Assembly: GCA_016218105.1 (NCBI GenBank)
Contig: JACRET010000011.1
Location: 1 to 63,667, forward strand
Origin: Deltaproteobacteria bacterium
Lineage (GTDB): Bacteria > Desulfobacterota > GWC2-55-46
Length of the DNA: 63,667 nt
Reading direction: 5' to 3'
A program made the translations under genes and the position numbers. Below are positions 17,841 to 27,020 of the stretch, piece after piece (the first letter of the stretch is position 1; each line of letters begins with the position of its first letter). The notes under the pieces were generated by a model. That model worked only from the letters and a program-made list of their open reading frames with translations. It was not told the origin of the DNA and did not search any database.

Positions 17841-18347
17841 TTACTTGTGGCAAGTCCAGCAATCACGCCCGTTTTTGACGTCTCTCTTTGTATGACAGCT
17901 CAAGCACCAGCCCATCTGCAGAGAAGATACCCTCTTTACCCTGTCCATTGAAGCTATGTCGCCGTGGCAGTTCTGACATTCAACACCTGCCTTTACGTGC
18001 CTCTTATGGGGGAAATAAACATGATCCGGGAGGTTATGCACCTTTACCCACGGGATCGGCTCCTTTTTATCCCAATAAGCGGTGACTTTCTGAATTTCAG
18101 GCGAGTCGGTCTTTATGATCTTGTGGCAGCCCATGCACCTCTGAACGTTAGGCACACCGGAAACCCTTGATTTGTCAGCGTAAATATGGCAATAGAGGCA
18201 CGGAATCTTGTTGTCTCCGGCGTGGATCCTGTGACTGAAATTAATAGGTTGAACGGGGTCTGTGTCTGAAAAGAACTGATCGTTAATCAAATAACCTATC
18301 CCGAAGGTTATCGCACCAACGATGGCTAATAAGATGAGCTTTTTCAT
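17841..18347 (-). CDS. actA: Alternative Complex III subunit A, pentaheme cytochrome c
   Basis: A 168-aa protein with one N-terminal membrane anchor (residues 3-23) and five CxxCH motifs: CLYCH, CMGCH, CQNCH, CLSCH and CWTCH. This is the expected heme count for ActA, which takes electrons from the B subunits in the periplasm. Extra His residues (FSHRIH, FPHKRH) can serve as distal heme ligands. It is the first gene of the operon; 455 bp of gene-free DNA precede it. Confidence 0.93.
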   Translation of the reverse strand: MKKLILLAIVGAITFGIGYLINDQFFSDTDPVQPINFSHRIHAGDNKIPCLYCHIYADKSRVSGVPNVQRCMGCHKIIKTDSPEIQKVTAYWDKKEPIPWVKVHNLPDHVYFPHKRHVKAGVECQNCHGDIASMDRVKRVSSLQMGWCLSCHTKRDVKNGRDCWTCHK

Positions 18348-18807
18348 TATGAAGTAAGTTACGCCCTTAGCACTGCTGAGTTTTTTTGTACCAGGGACTG
18401 AATACGATTATTTTTTGTGACAGACAGACAGACCCATGCAGGTTGAATGCCCATCGGAACTAAAAAAAGATTTCGCATATCTCGGAATTGATTGTCTTCT
18501 GTCAATCGTATCAACGGCAGTTTAAATCTCCGAAACTATGCTGCGGGTGAATACACATCGTGTATTACACCGGTACTTTTTTCGAGCAGAATGAAAGTAG
18601 AATTCCAGGGATTGAACAGATTAATATAAAAATTATAACTTCGGTGCAATGGATATTATACCAAGAACTTACCCCTGTCAAGGGTTTTTTACTCGCTAAA
18701 ATTTCTATAAGATTTTGGCGTGGTTGTGGCTGCGGTGAAATGCAGCCAAGCCCGTAATGACAAGGCTAAAATGAATTTTTTAGCTAAAGCGGAAGCGGCA
18801 TTTGTGC
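18348..18807. other. Gene-free region between actA and rqcH
   Basis: About 460 bp, AT-rich, between two divergent genes. On the minus strand a TTGACA occurs near 18502 but the sequence 16-18 bp further on is a poor -10 (GATATG), so the act promoter is not resolved. A GCTGCGGTGAAATGCAGC hairpin is at 18731-18746. No ORF and none of the R1-R4 repeats are present. Confidence 0.5.
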
Positions 18808-18813
18808 TATAAT
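18808..18813 (+). promoter_or_regulatory. -10 box of rqcH, likely leaderless transcript
   Basis: A perfect TATAAT ends nine bases before ATG 18823. Transcription should begin at about 18820, leaving only a few 5' bases and no Shine-Dalgarno. The matching -35 region is weak (TAAAGC). Confidence 0.5.
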
Positions 18814-18822
18814 TTTTCTCCT

Positions 18823-20256
18823 ATGACCCCAAGGCTCCTTAAAAATATAATCTCCGAGCTAAATGAAAAATTGAAAGACGGTGTCATCTCTCGTATACAC
18901 CAGAGCGACAACAGAAACGTTATATTAAAGGTCTTCGCCAAGGGCCGCACTGTCTCCCTTCTCATCTCGGCCGATCCAAAGCTTCCGAGGCTGCACGTCA
19001 CGGGCTACGAATTCAGGAACCCCCAAAGGCCGCTCCGCTTCTGCGCTTATTTAAGGAGCTCTATCCTTAACGCGAGGATAGAGGCGTTCGAGCAGGTGGA
19101 CGATGAACGGATAGCGCGGATCAGGCTTAAAAAGAAATCAGATGGTGATTATGGATCATTCACCCTCGTCGCGGAGCTTACCGGTAAATCAAGCAACGTC
19201 ATACTGATAGACGGCAAGGGGGTTATCCTCGACTCTCTAAAGTATTTCAGTACGGACTCGGTAAGGGCGGTGTTGCCGGGGCTGGAGCTTACGCCGCTTC
19301 CGCCCTTCCCGCCTCATGGAGGGGGTATGGAGATAGAGAGGAAGGAAGGGGAATCCTGGAACGAGGCCGCTGACCGCTATTTCACCGCCCTCTTTAAAGA
19401 AGATCTTTTTGTCTTGGAGCGCGGCGTTCTCAAGAGGGCCGTCAACGAGGCCGAGAAAAAACTGAAGAGGAAACTCGATAATCTGAGGAATGACGTTGAG
19501 AAGGCGGGCAAGGGGCTGGATGGCGAAAGGCTCGGCGAGATACTCGCTTCAAATTACGGAAAGATAAAAAGAGGGATGAGCGAAGTGATCGCCGATGATT
19601 ACACCAGGGTGCCGCCTGAGAAGGTAAGGATCGAGCTTGACCCGAAGCTCGGCCCAGCGGAAAACCTTGAAAAATATTTCAAAAGGGCGAAGAAGGCCAA
19701 GACAGCCATCAATCTATTAAAGGACAGAATACCCGATGTCGAAAAAGAGCTTGAATATATCGGCTCTCTTATGTATGAATGGGAAACGGCAAAGACCGAA
19801 GACGACCTCGGGGCGCTTAAGGACGAGCTTATGGAAGGGGGCTACTTAAAAAAGGTGCGGGAAGAGATAACTGAAAAAGTAGAGGAAAGGGCGGAGCCCA
19901 TACGGAGGTATACCTCTACCGAAGGTTTTGAGATACTCTGCGGGAAATCCGGCCCCGGAAACGACCTCATCATAAAGAAGTACGCCAGGGACGAGGACAT
20001 CTGGTTCCATGCCTCGAAGATGCCCGGCTCGCACTGCCTTATAAAGGTAGCCGGGAGAGGCAAGGAGCTTACCAAAAAGACCATAGAAGAGGCGGCCTCC
20101 ATATGCGCCTTCTACAGCAAGGCGCAGGCCGCGAGCAAGGTCGAGGTTATATATGCCGAGGCGCGGCACGTTAAAAAGCCGAGGGGCGCGAAACCCGGCA
20201 TGGTGACCGTGAAGGAATACAAGTCTATCGTCGTGAGGCCGAAGCCGGAGATATGA
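18823..20256 (+). CDS. rqcH: NFACT family ribosome quality control factor (RqcH/Rqc2 homologue)
   Basis: A 477-aa protein that in bacteria binds obstructed 50S-peptidyl-tRNA and adds alanine tails to stalled chains. NFACT-N (1-170) starts MTPRLLKNIISELNEKL; a charged coiled coil covers about 200-350; NFACT-R follows with DIWFHASKMPGSHCLIK and the AxSKVEVIYAEARHVKKPRG region. The frame is open from TTG 18802, but ATG 18823 is chosen because the protein family starts there and the -10 box TATAAT overlaps the longer version. The next gene begins one base after the stop. Confidence 0.9.
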   Translation: MTPRLLKNIISELNEKLKDGVISRIHQSDNRNVILKVFAKGRTVSLLISADPKLPRLHVTGYEFRNPQRPLRFCAYLRSSILNARIEAFEQVDDERIARIRLKKKSDGDYGSFTLVAELTGKSSNVILIDGKGVILDSLKYFSTDSVRAVLPGLELTPLPPFPPHGGGMEIERKEGESWNEAADRYFTALFKEDLFVLERGVLKRAVNEAEKKLKRKLDNLRNDVEKAGKGLDGERLGEILASNYGKIKRGMSEVIADDYTRVPPEKVRIELDPKLGPAENLEKYFKRAKKAKTAINLLKDRIPDVEKELEYIGSLMYEWETAKTEDDLGALKDELMEGGYLKKVREEITEKVEERAEPIRRYTSTEGFEILCGKSGPGNDLIIKKYARDEDIWFHASKMPGSHCLIKVAGRGKELTKKTIEEAASICAFYSKAQAASKVEVIYAEARHVKKPRGAKPGMVTVKEYKSIVVRPKPEI

Positions 20257-20257
20257 G

Positions 20258-20584
20258 ATGATAGCCGCGATAATCATACTGATAGCGCTTGCGTTCGTTT
20301 TAAGCCTGGTCCCGCTATTTATCTATTTCGATCTCCAGGCAAGAAAGGGCTATATAACCCACCCTCTCTTGAAGGGCGTGCTCGGCGGGCTTATTCTTTG
20401 GTTCGTCATAGCCGTAGTCCTTATTATAGACGGCGCATATGGGACGTTCGGTATATTGACGGGCGAATCAGGGCTTATTTTCATGCTCATTTTTCCCTTC
20501 ACCATAATGGGTTTTATAGGGAGCGGGATGTTCATGGCGAAGGTTTACGGCAAGAGGACAGGGCCTTTGGTCTTTAAAAAGTAA
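20258..20584 (+). CDS. Small membrane protein of unknown function
   Basis: A 108-aa protein with three predicted transmembrane segments (about 1-24, 41-60 and 70-95) and a basic C-terminus (KRTGPLVFKK). I do not recognise the family. The ATG lies one base past the rqcH stop, so it is probably co-translated with rqcH. Good codon structure and a full set of hydrophobic segments make it a real gene. A weak CCCTGA/TCAGGG hairpin with a TCTTTC tail follows at 20587. Confidence 0.65.
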   Translation: MIAAIIILIALAFVLSLVPLFIYFDLQARKGYITHPLLKGVLGGLILWFVIAVVLIIDGAYGTFGILTGESGLIFMLIFPFTIMGFIGSGMFMAKVYGKRTGPLVFKK

Positions 20585-20644
20585 CGCCCCTGAAATAAAA
20601 GTCAGGGTCTTTCAACCGCCCTTATAAATGGATTTCATTCAAAG

Positions 20645-21556
20645 ATGCCAAAACCCTACAACCCCCTTTCTGATTTCCTGAAACAAAAATTCGGCCGCAA
20701 GGTATTCAAGGTCACCATAGACGCGGGCTTCACCTGCCCGAACAGGGATGGAAAGAAGGGCTACGGCGGGTGCATCTACTGCGACTCCGCCACCCTCGTG
20801 CCGTTGAGCCATACGGGTGAGGATATAAAGGAACAGCTCGCCTCAGGGATCGAAAGAGTCAGAAAACGCCATAAGGCGGATAAGTTCATCGCCTATTTTC
20901 AGATAAACACCAATACCCACGCGCCGCTCGATTATCTTAAAACGGTCTACCGGGAAGCGCTCTGTCCCGATGTCGTGGGGATCGCCATTTCAACAAGGCC
21001 GGATTCCGTCAGCGAAGGCGTCCTCGACCTCCTTTCGGAATTAAAAAAGGAAAGGTATCTCTGGCTTGAGCTAGGGCTGCAATCCGCCAGCGACGAGACG
21101 TTAAGAAAGATAAACAGGGGACACACGGCAGCTGAGTTTAAAGACGCGGTAGAGCGCATCCATAAAAGAGGGATGGATATCTGCGCCCACATTATAATAG
21201 GGCTTCCGGGCGAGGGCAGGGAGGAAATACTGAATACCGTAAGGTTCGTCTCCGGGCTTCCTGTCTGGGGCATCAAGTTCCACCAGCTTCAGGTAATAAA
21301 GAATACGCCGCTTCATGAGATGTACGAAAGAGGAGAGGTAAAAGTCCTGTCTCTTGAAGAGTACGCCGGGCTCGTGGCAGAGTCGCTTGAGCTGCTCCCG
21401 CCGGGAATGGTCGTCCACAGGCTCTCCGGAGACACCCCGAAGCAGTTCCTCGCAGCCCCCGCATGGGGGGCGAATAAATTCATAATAATGGAGAGGGTCA
21501 TGGAACTCCTTCGCTTGAGGGGCGCTTGCCAGAGCTCGAGATTTGAGATTAAATGA
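20645..21556 (+). CDS. YhcC/YtqA-family radical SAM protein
   Basis: A 303-aa radical SAM enzyme of the TIGR01212 (YhcC/YtqA) group. Its opening NPLSDFLKQKFGRKVFKVTI and the CPNRDGKKGYGGCIYC cluster motif (long spacing before CxxC) are characteristic. The TIM barrel continues with ISTRPDSV and ELGLQSASDETL. Family members lack an assigned reaction; some appear linked to tRNA or ribosome modification, which would suit its neighbour rqcH, but that is inference. The start is ATG with a weak Shine-Dalgarno. The stop is followed by a 258-bp gap with an R2 repeat. Confidence 0.85.
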   Translation: MPKPYNPLSDFLKQKFGRKVFKVTIDAGFTCPNRDGKKGYGGCIYCDSATLVPLSHTGEDIKEQLASGIERVRKRHKADKFIAYFQINTNTHAPLDYLKTVYREALCPDVVGIAISTRPDSVSEGVLDLLSELKKERYLWLELGLQSASDETLRKINRGHTAAEFKDAVERIHKRGMDICAHIIIGLPGEGREEILNTVRFVSGLPVWGIKFHQLQVIKNTPLHEMYERGEVKVLSLEEYAGLVAESLELLPPGMVVHRLSGDTPKQFLAAPAWGANKFIIMERVMELLRLRGACQSSRFEIK

Positions 21557-21674
21557 CTTCGGGTATAGAATTGTAAATATGGAAAAGAAAGGCCCACGCC
21601 GGAAGAGATAAAGAAGAATAGTGGACTTCACCATAGCTTTGCTGATAGATTCGGATATGGCTGTGAAGCTTAAA

Positions 21675-21796
21675 ATTGAAGCTCCCCGCCGCCGCAAGTA
21701 GCGGGGAATCTTTTCGTATGTCAGGATGTTACAATTTCAATCGCCCGCTGACCCCGCAGGAGACTGCGGTGAATGACTCGCGATGCATTTTCAAAA
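21675..21796 (-). repeat. R2 repeat, full copy (inverted)
   Basis: Reads on the minus strand as a diverged GAAAATGCATCGCGAG start, hairpin 1 (CCGCAGTCTCCTGCGG), an AT-rich spacer, hairpin 2 (CCCCGCTAC...GCGGCGGGG) and the end GAGCTTCAAT. It covers the extended reading frame of the next gene, which is why the later ATG is chosen there. Confidence 0.7.
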
Positions 21797-21814
21797 TACC
21801 ATTCAGGAGGTTTT

Positions 21815-22885
21815 ATGGCCGACCCGCGCGTAGTAAAGCTTGCATCGATCCTTGTCCACCATTCCCTTGGAGTCAAAAAGGGCGACAACGTCCTCATAAG
21901 CTCTTCATCAGAGCTTGCCAAACCGCTGGTGCTGGAGACTTACAGAGAGGTCGTCGAGGCCGGCGGAAACCCTTTCACGTCCGTCAATTTCGAAGAGACC
22001 TCGAATATTTTTTATAATTACGCCTCAAAAGACCAACTCCGTAATTTTCCTAAGGTAAAGATGTTCGAGGCGAAGAATATAGACTGCTTCGTGAACATCA
22101 GGGCCTCGGCCAACAAAAAGGCCCTCTCCAATATAGACCCTGGAAAGATATCCGAACGGAGCAAGGTGATAAGGCCTATAAGCGAAGAGATAGTCACGAA
22201 CAAACGCTGGATACTGACGAACTTCCCTACAAACGGCCTCGCTCAGGAAGCTGACATGTCCCTTGAAGAGTACGAGGACTTCCTCTACGGCGCGACCAAT
22301 ATCGACTGGAATAAGGTCAAGGCGAAGGAGATGAAGCTAAAGGCCGCGCTCGACAAGGCCAGCGAGGTTCGGATAGTCGGCAAGGATACCGACCTGAAGA
22401 TGAGCGTAAAGGGCCGTAAGGCGATACCGTGTTACGGCGAGAGGAACATGCCTGACGGAGAGGTTTTCCTCTCCCCCGTAGAGGATTCGGCGGAAGGGCA
22501 TATCTACTACGAGATGCCCGCTATCTATCAGGGCAGAGAGGTCCTGGGGATAAGGCTTAAATTCAGCAAGGGAAAGGTCGTAGAGGCAAAGGCCGACAAG
22601 AACGAGAAGTTCCTTCTGGCCATGCTCGACACCGACAAGGGCGCGAGATTTTTGGGCGAGCTTGGGGTCGGGGTCAATTACGGCATCCAGAATTTTACGA
22701 AAGACATACTCTTTGACGAGAAGATAGGCGGCACTGTCCACCTTGCCGTCGGCCGTTCTTATGAAGAGGCGGGCGGGAAGAACATCTCAGCCGTACATTG
22801 GGACATGATAAAGGACTTGAGGCAGGGCGGCGCGCTCTATCTTGACGGCAAGGCGATACAGAAGGACGGCAAATTTCTGATCTGA
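21815..22885 (+). CDS. Aminopeptidase, M29 (AmpS/thermophilic aminopeptidase) family
   Basis: A 356-aa cytosolic metallo-aminopeptidase that removes N-terminal residues with a dinuclear metal site. It begins MADPRVVKLASILVHHSLGV and holds the family elements SPVEDSAEGHIYYE, FLGELGVGVN, GGTVHLAVG and AVHWDMI, which carry the Glu, His and Asp metal ligands. The frame is open from ATG 21773, but those residues are R2 repeat sequence; ATG 21815 has CAGGAGG just upstream. The VOC gene follows 34 bp later. Confidence 0.88.
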   Translation: MADPRVVKLASILVHHSLGVKKGDNVLISSSSELAKPLVLETYREVVEAGGNPFTSVNFEETSNIFYNYASKDQLRNFPKVKMFEAKNIDCFVNIRASANKKALSNIDPGKISERSKVIRPISEEIVTNKRWILTNFPTNGLAQEADMSLEEYEDFLYGATNIDWNKVKAKEMKLKAALDKASEVRIVGKDTDLKMSVKGRKAIPCYGERNMPDGEVFLSPVEDSAEGHIYYEMPAIYQGREVLGIRLKFSKGKVVEAKADKNEKFLLAMLDTDKGARFLGELGVGVNYGIQNFTKDILFDEKIGGTVHLAVGRSYEEAGGKNISAVHWDMIKDLRQGGALYLDGKAIQKDGKFLI

Positions 22886-22919
22886 CAAAAACGTCTGAGC
22901 TTTTAAGGAGGCGACGACT

Positions 22920-23348
22920 ATGGAACCGCGCATCTCAATTATCACTTTGGGCGTTAAGGATTTGGACAAGTCCTATAGATTTTACAAAGACGGACTGGGA
23001 TTTCCTACAACCTGGAGCCCTGAGAAAGGCGTTGTTTTCTTTAAGACTCGCGGCACATGTTTGGCCCTGTATCCTTTTGAAAAGCTGGCTGAAGACGTCA
23101 ATCCAGCCCTTCACCCCGGGAAACCGGCGTTTTCCGGGGTCGCGCTCGCCTACAATACGCGGACAAAAGATGAGGTCGAGGAGGTCTTGAAGAAGGCTAA
23201 GAGGGCTGGAGGCAAGATTGAAAAGCCTGCGCAGGATGCCTTCTGGGGAGGGTACAGCGGGTATTTTTCTGATCCCGATGGATACCTTTGGGAGGTGGCT
23301 TTCGGAGCCTTCGATTTCAACGAGGACGGCAGCCTGGCGATTACATAG
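22920..23348 (+). CDS. VOC (glyoxalase/bleomycin resistance) family protein
   Basis: A 142-aa protein with the paired beta-alpha-beta-beta-beta modules of the vicinal oxygen chelate fold: ISIITLGVKDLDKSYRFYKD in module 1 and GYFSDPDGYLWEVAFG in module 2. The Glu of WEVAF is a usual metal ligand; the first His ligand of glyoxalase I is absent, so glyoxalase I activity is unlikely. The Shine-Dalgarno is AAGGAGG. Substrate unknown. Confidence 0.85.
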   Translation: MEPRISIITLGVKDLDKSYRFYKDGLGFPTTWSPEKGVVFFKTRGTCLALYPFEKLAEDVNPALHPGKPAFSGVALAYNTRTKDEVEEVLKKAKRAGGKIEKPAQDAFWGGYSGYFSDPDGYLWEVAFGAFDFNEDGSLAIT

Positions 23349-23361
23349 ACGTAGGCATGAT

Positions 23362-23441
23362 GAATATGCATAGCGAGCGCATAGAAATTGTTTCCTTACA
23401 GATAGAAGATCCCCCGCGGCTTGCCGCGGGGAGCTTCTATC
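23362..23441 (+). repeat. R2 repeat, short form (one hairpin)
   Basis: Keeps the GAATATGCATAGCGAGCGC start, the TAGAAATTGTTTCCTTACA spacer and hairpin 2 (CCCCGCGGCTTGCCGCGGGG), but lacks hairpin 1. The copy at 63464 is of the same short type. It sits in the 313-bp gap before gmhA; the rest of that gap shows no ORF or clear promoter. Confidence 0.8.
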
Positions 23442-23661
23442 GCGCGCTTTAAGCCGTTTGCCGGACACCTCCGCATGGCTTCCCGCAGAAGGCGTTTCTT
23501 CTTCTCTTCGCATCCCGAATCAACGGCCGCGCAGCGGCGGGTATTTGCCTGAAAATCCTTGACACCCTTTTCGTCAGAAGATATTATCAACGGGATGCGG
23601 AGCGGTCTGTCCCGGAGTCTTCCAGCCTGACAAAAAAAGAAAGTTACTAAACGGAGAGACG

Positions 23662-24240
23662 ATGGAGAAGATAGTAGAAAAATCCTTCAGGGAATCGATC
23701 AAGGCAAAGGAAAAATTCTTTACAAAGAAGAATACCGCGCTCGTGATCGAAGCGGCCGAGACGATAGTCGAGTCCTTCAAATCAGGCGGAAAACTGATGC
23801 TCGTCGGCAACGGCGGCTCGGCGGCTGATTCTCAGCATATCGCGGCGGAGTTCGTGAACAGGTTCGAGATCGAGCGGCCCCCGCTTCCGGCCCTCGCCCT
23901 TACGACCGATACTTCGGACATAACATCCATCGGGAACGATTACTCATTCGACCAGATATTCTCAAAGCAGATAAGGGCCCTGGGAAAAGAGCAGGACGTA
24001 CTGATCGCCATCTCCACGAGCGGCAGCTCGCCCAATGTCATAAAAGGCATGGAGGCCGCCAAGGCTATCGGCATAAAGACCATCGCCTTAACCGGCAAAG
24101 GCGGGGGGCTCATGGCGGAGAAGGCCGATATCCTCTTAAACGTCGATTCGAAGACAACGGCCAGGATACAGGAGACGCATATTACAATCTGCCACATCCT
24201 TTGCGAGCTTGTAGACCATATGCTCTTCCAGAAGGTTTAA
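23662..24240 (+). CDS. gmhA: Phosphoheptose isomerase (SIS domain)
   Basis: Converts sedoheptulose 7-phosphate to D-glycero-D-manno-heptose 7-phosphate, the first step of LPS core heptose synthesis. The 192-aa SIS protein has GGKLMLVGNGGSAADSQHIA, the RPPLPALALTTD segment and the catalytic/metal region TARIQETHITICHILCELVD (Glu and His). Length and motifs match GmhA rather than DiaA or other SIS proteins. The Shine-Dalgarno is GGAGAG. Its presence supports an LPS-bearing outer membrane. It is flanked on both sides by R2 repeats. Confidence 0.93.
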   Translation: MEKIVEKSFRESIKAKEKFFTKKNTALVIEAAETIVESFKSGGKLMLVGNGGSAADSQHIAAEFVNRFEIERPPLPALALTTDTSDITSIGNDYSFDQIFSKQIRALGKEQDVLIAISTSGSSPNVIKGMEAAKAIGIKTIALTGKGGGLMAEKADILLNVDSKTTARIQETHITICHILCELVDHMLFQKV

Positions 24241-24347
24241 TATGCATAGCGAGCGCATTCCCCGCAGTCTTCTGCGGGGTCAAGCGAGCGAATAGAAATT
24301 GTTTCCTTACATATCGAAGATTCCCGCGTGCCGCGGGGAGCTTCAAT
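24241..24347 (+). repeat. R2 repeat, full copy directly after gmhA
   Basis: Begins at the base after the gmhA stop (TATGCATAGCGAGCGC), then CCCCGCAG-TCTT-CTGCGGGG, the AAGCGAGCGAATAGAAATTG spacer, a shortened hairpin 2 and the end GAGCTTCAATC. Very close to the 10753 copy. Confidence 0.85.
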
Positions 24348-24373
24348 CAGGGCAAAAGAAGGTTTTCTAAACA

Positions 24374-25309
24374 ATGAAGTTCAAACCGCTCTCTTCAAGA
24401 GGCCTCAAGACCTATTCAATCAAGGACCGGAAAAGCAAGGTTAACGTAGAGGACTTCGCGAAGGTGCCCTTAAAGGGGGCTACCGTAAGGGAGTTCCTCG
24501 ACAGCCTTCCCGGCATACTCGCGGCCGGCGACCTTAAGTCCGTTGCAGCCGCCGTCATCAAAGCCAATAAAGAAAAGAGGACTGTAGCCCTCGGCATGGG
24601 AGCCCATGTCATAAAGGTCGGGCTCGGCCCCCTCATTATAGATCTGATGGAGCGGGGGATTATAAACTCCGTCGCTATGAACGGCGCGTGCGTTGTCCAT
24701 GATTTTGAGTCGGCTTACGCAGGCTGCACCTCTGAAGACGTGGATAAGGAGCTTGGCGCGGGGGCCTTCGGAATGGCCGAGGAGACGGGGAAGTTCCTCA
24801 ATCAGGCTATCAGGAAGGATAAGAAAAAAGGGCTTGGACGGGCTGTGGGGGAGATGATCGCCAAGTCACGCTTCCCTTATAAAGAGAAGTCCATACTGGC
24901 CGCCGGCGCGAGGCTCGACATACCCGTTACGGTACATGTCGCGCTCGGGACAGACATATTGCACATACACCCCCATATGGACGGCGGGGCGACAGGCGCG
25001 GCTTCGATCAAAGATTTTCAGATATTCGCTTCGGTCGTGGCGTCTTTGGAAAAAGGGGTTTACCTCAACATCGGCTCAGCCGTGATCCTACCGGAGGTAT
25101 TTTTGAAGGCCCTGACCCTTGCGCGTAACCTCGGCCATAAGGTAGAGGGCTTTACGACGGTCAACATGGACTTTATCCAGCACTACAGGCCCCTGACCAA
25201 CGTAGTAAGGCGGCCCACTATGGGCGGCGGGGCCGGATACAGGCTCACGGGACATCACGAGATAATGGTGCCGCTCCTTTACGCGGCTATCATCGAGGGT
25301 ATGGATTGA
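24374..25309 (+). CDS. Deoxyhypusine synthase-like protein, function unknown
   Basis: A 311-aa cytoplasmic protein whose central and C-terminal parts resemble the Rossmann-like deoxyhypusine synthase fold: [39 protein letters not shown], and [20 protein letters not shown]. The lysine that forms the enzyme-imine in true deoxyhypusine synthase (WGK motif) has no visible counterpart; [15 protein letters not shown] occupies that region. Bacteria lack the eIF5A substrate, so another NAD-linked role is likely. It overlaps the possible TTG start of argH, so they form an operon. The family assignment is from remembered pattern and is moderate. Confidence 0.6.
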   Translation: MKFKPLSSRGLKTYSIKDRKSKVNVEDFAKVPLKGATVREFLDSLPGILAAGDLKSVAAAVIKANKEKRTVALGMGAHVIKVGLGPLIIDLMERGIINSVAMNGACVVHDFESAYAGCTSEDVDKELGAGAFGMAEETGKFLNQAIRKDKKKGLGRAVGEMIAKSRFPYKEKSILAAGARLDIPVTVHVALGTDILHIHPHMDGGATGAASIKDFQIFASVVASLEKGVYLNIGSAVILPEVFLKALTLARNLGHKVEGFTTVNMDFIQHYRPLTNVVRRPTMGGGAGYRLTGHHEIMVPLLYAAIIEGMD

Positions 25310-25311
25310 TC

Positions 25312-26700
25312 ATGAAAGAAAAGCTCTGGGCCGGAAGATTTTCGCTCGAAACAGATAAGCTCGTCGATGAGTTTAACGCCTCTATATCATTCGACAAGAG
25401 GCTTTATAAGCACGACATAAGAGGGTCTATAGCGCACGCCACGGTTCTGAAAGAGGCGGGCATCCTTACCGAAAGAGAGGCCAAAAAGATCATATCAGGC
25501 CTTAAAGAGGTGGAAAAAGAAATAGACGCGGGCAAGCTTGCCTTTACGACCGGCATGGAAGATATCCATATGGCGGTTGAAGGAAGGCTTACGGAGAAGA
25601 TAGGCGCGCTCGGAGGCAAGCTCCATACCGGAAGGTCAAGGAACGACCAGGTCGCGCTCGACATAAGGCTTTATCTTAAGGATGAGATATACGGGATCAT
25701 TGCCCTCCTCCATGACCTTAAAGCCGCGGTTGTCGAAGTGGCGGAAAAGAACTTCGACTGCATAATGCCCGGCTATACGCATCTACAGAGGGCGCAGCCG
25801 GTTCTTCTGGCCCATCATCTGCTCGCTTATTACGAGATGTTCAAGAGGGATACGGCGCGCCTCTTCGACTCCCTTGAGCGGACGGACTCCATGCCGCTCG
25901 GCGCCGGGGCGCTTGCGGGAAGCCCTTACGACCTGAATAGAGGCCTGACGGCGAAGCTCCTCGGGTTCAAAGATGTTACTGAAAACAGCCTCGATTCGGT
26001 AGCCGACAGGGACTTTATAATAGAGTTCCTTTCAGCCGCATCTATCATAATGATGCACCTGTCGAGGCTTTCAGAAGAGCTGATACTCTGGTCGTCACAG
26101 GAGTTCGGCTTTGTTGAATTGTCCGACGCGTTCTCCACAGGATCTTCCATCATGCCGCAGAAGAAAAACCCGGATGTGGCCGAGCTCTCAAGGGGGAAGA
26201 CAGGCCGGGTCTACGGGAACCTTTTCGCCTTGCTTACGACCATGAAGGCCTTGCCGCTCGCTTACAATAAGGACATGCAGGAGGATAAAGAGCCTCTTTT
26301 CGATACCATAGATACCCTTAAGATAACGCTCAAGGTCTACGGCCCGATGCTAAAGACAATGAGGGTCAAAAAAGAAAATATGCTCAAGGCCACAAGCGCG
26401 GGCTTCTTAAACGCCACCGATGTGGCGGACTATCTTACAAAGAGGGGTTTACCCTTTAGAGAGGCCCATCACGCAGCCGGGCAGGCCGTAGCCTATTGCA
26501 TCAATAGAGGGATTACCTTTGACGACCTCGATTTAAGCGAGTGGAAAGGGTTTTCCAAGCTCTTCGGGCCTGATATAAAAGACGCCATCGCCATAGAAAA
26601 ATCGATCAATACCAGGAAGATATACGGCGGTACGGCCTTCGCGACCGTCAAAAAACGCCTTCAGGCCGTCATGGCCGAGGTCAAAAAAGGGTGCTGCTGA
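25312..26700 (+). CDS. argH: Argininosuccinate lyase
   Basis: Splits argininosuccinate into arginine and fumarate, the last step of arginine synthesis. The 462-aa protein has the N-terminal [20 protein letters not shown], the [18 protein letters not shown] block, [20 protein letters not shown], and the fumarase-superfamily signature [12 protein letters not shown] with its flexible catalytic serine. ATG 25312 fits the family N-terminus. A TTG at 25306 overlaps the previous stop and has GAGGG six bases upstream, so it is a real alternative. The stop overlaps the ATG of the small lipoprotein gene. Confidence 0.96.
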   Translation: MKEKLWAGRFSLETDKLVDEFNASISFDKRLYKHDIRGSIAHATVLKEAGILTEREAKKIISGLKEVEKEIDAGKLAFTTGMEDIHMAVEGRLTEKIGALGGKLHTGRSRNDQVALDIRLYLKDEIYGIIALLHDLKAAVVEVAEKNFDCIMPGYTHLQRAQPVLLAHHLLAYYEMFKRDTARLFDSLERTDSMPLGAGALAGSPYDLNRGLTAKLLGFKDVTENSLDSVADRDFIIEFLSAASIIMMHLSRLSEELILWSSQEFGFVELSDAFSTGSSIMPQKKNPDVAELSRGKTGRVYGNLFALLTTMKALPLAYNKDMQEDKEPLFDTIDTLKITLKVYGPMLKTMRVKKENMLKATSAGFLNATDVADYLTKRGLPFREAHHAAGQAVAYCINRGITFDDLDLSEWKGFSKLFGPDIKDAIAIEKSINTRKIYGGTAFATVKKRLQAVMAEVKKGCC

Positions 26701-26825
26701 TGAAGAGGCTGTCATTCCTTCTTTTGTGCGCTCTGATATTCGCTTCATCGTGCGGCAAAAAAGGCCCTCCGAAGGCCCCTGAAGAGCCGAAAAGGTCCGA
26801 GTCCGGCGGCAATAGCGTAAAATGA
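26700..26825 (+). CDS. Small LptM/LppL-like lipoprotein
   Basis: A 41-aa ORF that overlaps the argH stop as TGATG. It has a short lipoprotein signal ([15 protein letters not shown]) with lipobox ASSC, then GKKGPPKAPEEP. The CGxKGPxxxP motif after the modified Cys is the hallmark of the LptM (YifL)/LppL group. These tiny outer-membrane lipoproteins are usually encoded beside lysA-dapF, as here, and LptM has been tied to maturation of the LPS translocon LptD. It is too short for ordinary ORF cut-offs and likely to be missed. Confidence 0.78.
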   Translation: MKRLSFLLLCALIFASSCGKKGPPKAPEEPKRSESGGNSVK

Positions 26826-26864
26826 ATTATCCCCACAAGCAGTGAATCAATAGGGATGGTCTTC

Positions 26865-26917
26865 AATCGGGTGCCTGGCGGGAATCCCGCCTGGCTATAT
26901 AAAAGATAAGTGCTGCC
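26865..26917 (+). repeat. R1 repeat, 5' half only
   Basis: Matches the start of the R1 family (AATCGGGTGCCTGGCGG, then CTGGCTATATAAAAGA), but the inner CGCCC stem has shrunk and the CCCTGCCAT terminal hairpin is gone. It lies between the small lipoprotein gene and lysA. Confidence 0.65.
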
Positions 26918-27020
26918 AGTCCCTTTTTCCTTAACCCAACGCCTTTTTGGTGTTAAAATATCAAATTACGCGCGGGTAACGTGCTAACGCTGTTATTATT
27001 TTTCAGGAGGTCTTTCCGGT

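Noticed and set aside
21773..21814. Extended N-terminus of the M29 aminopeptidase
   Set aside because: The extra 14 codons are R2 repeat sequence; the AGGAGG and the family start support ATG 21815.
10753..24347. R2 hairpin repeats as a possible CRISPR array
   Set aside because: Copies are kilobases apart, in both orientations and of unequal length; there are no regular spacers and no cas genes.
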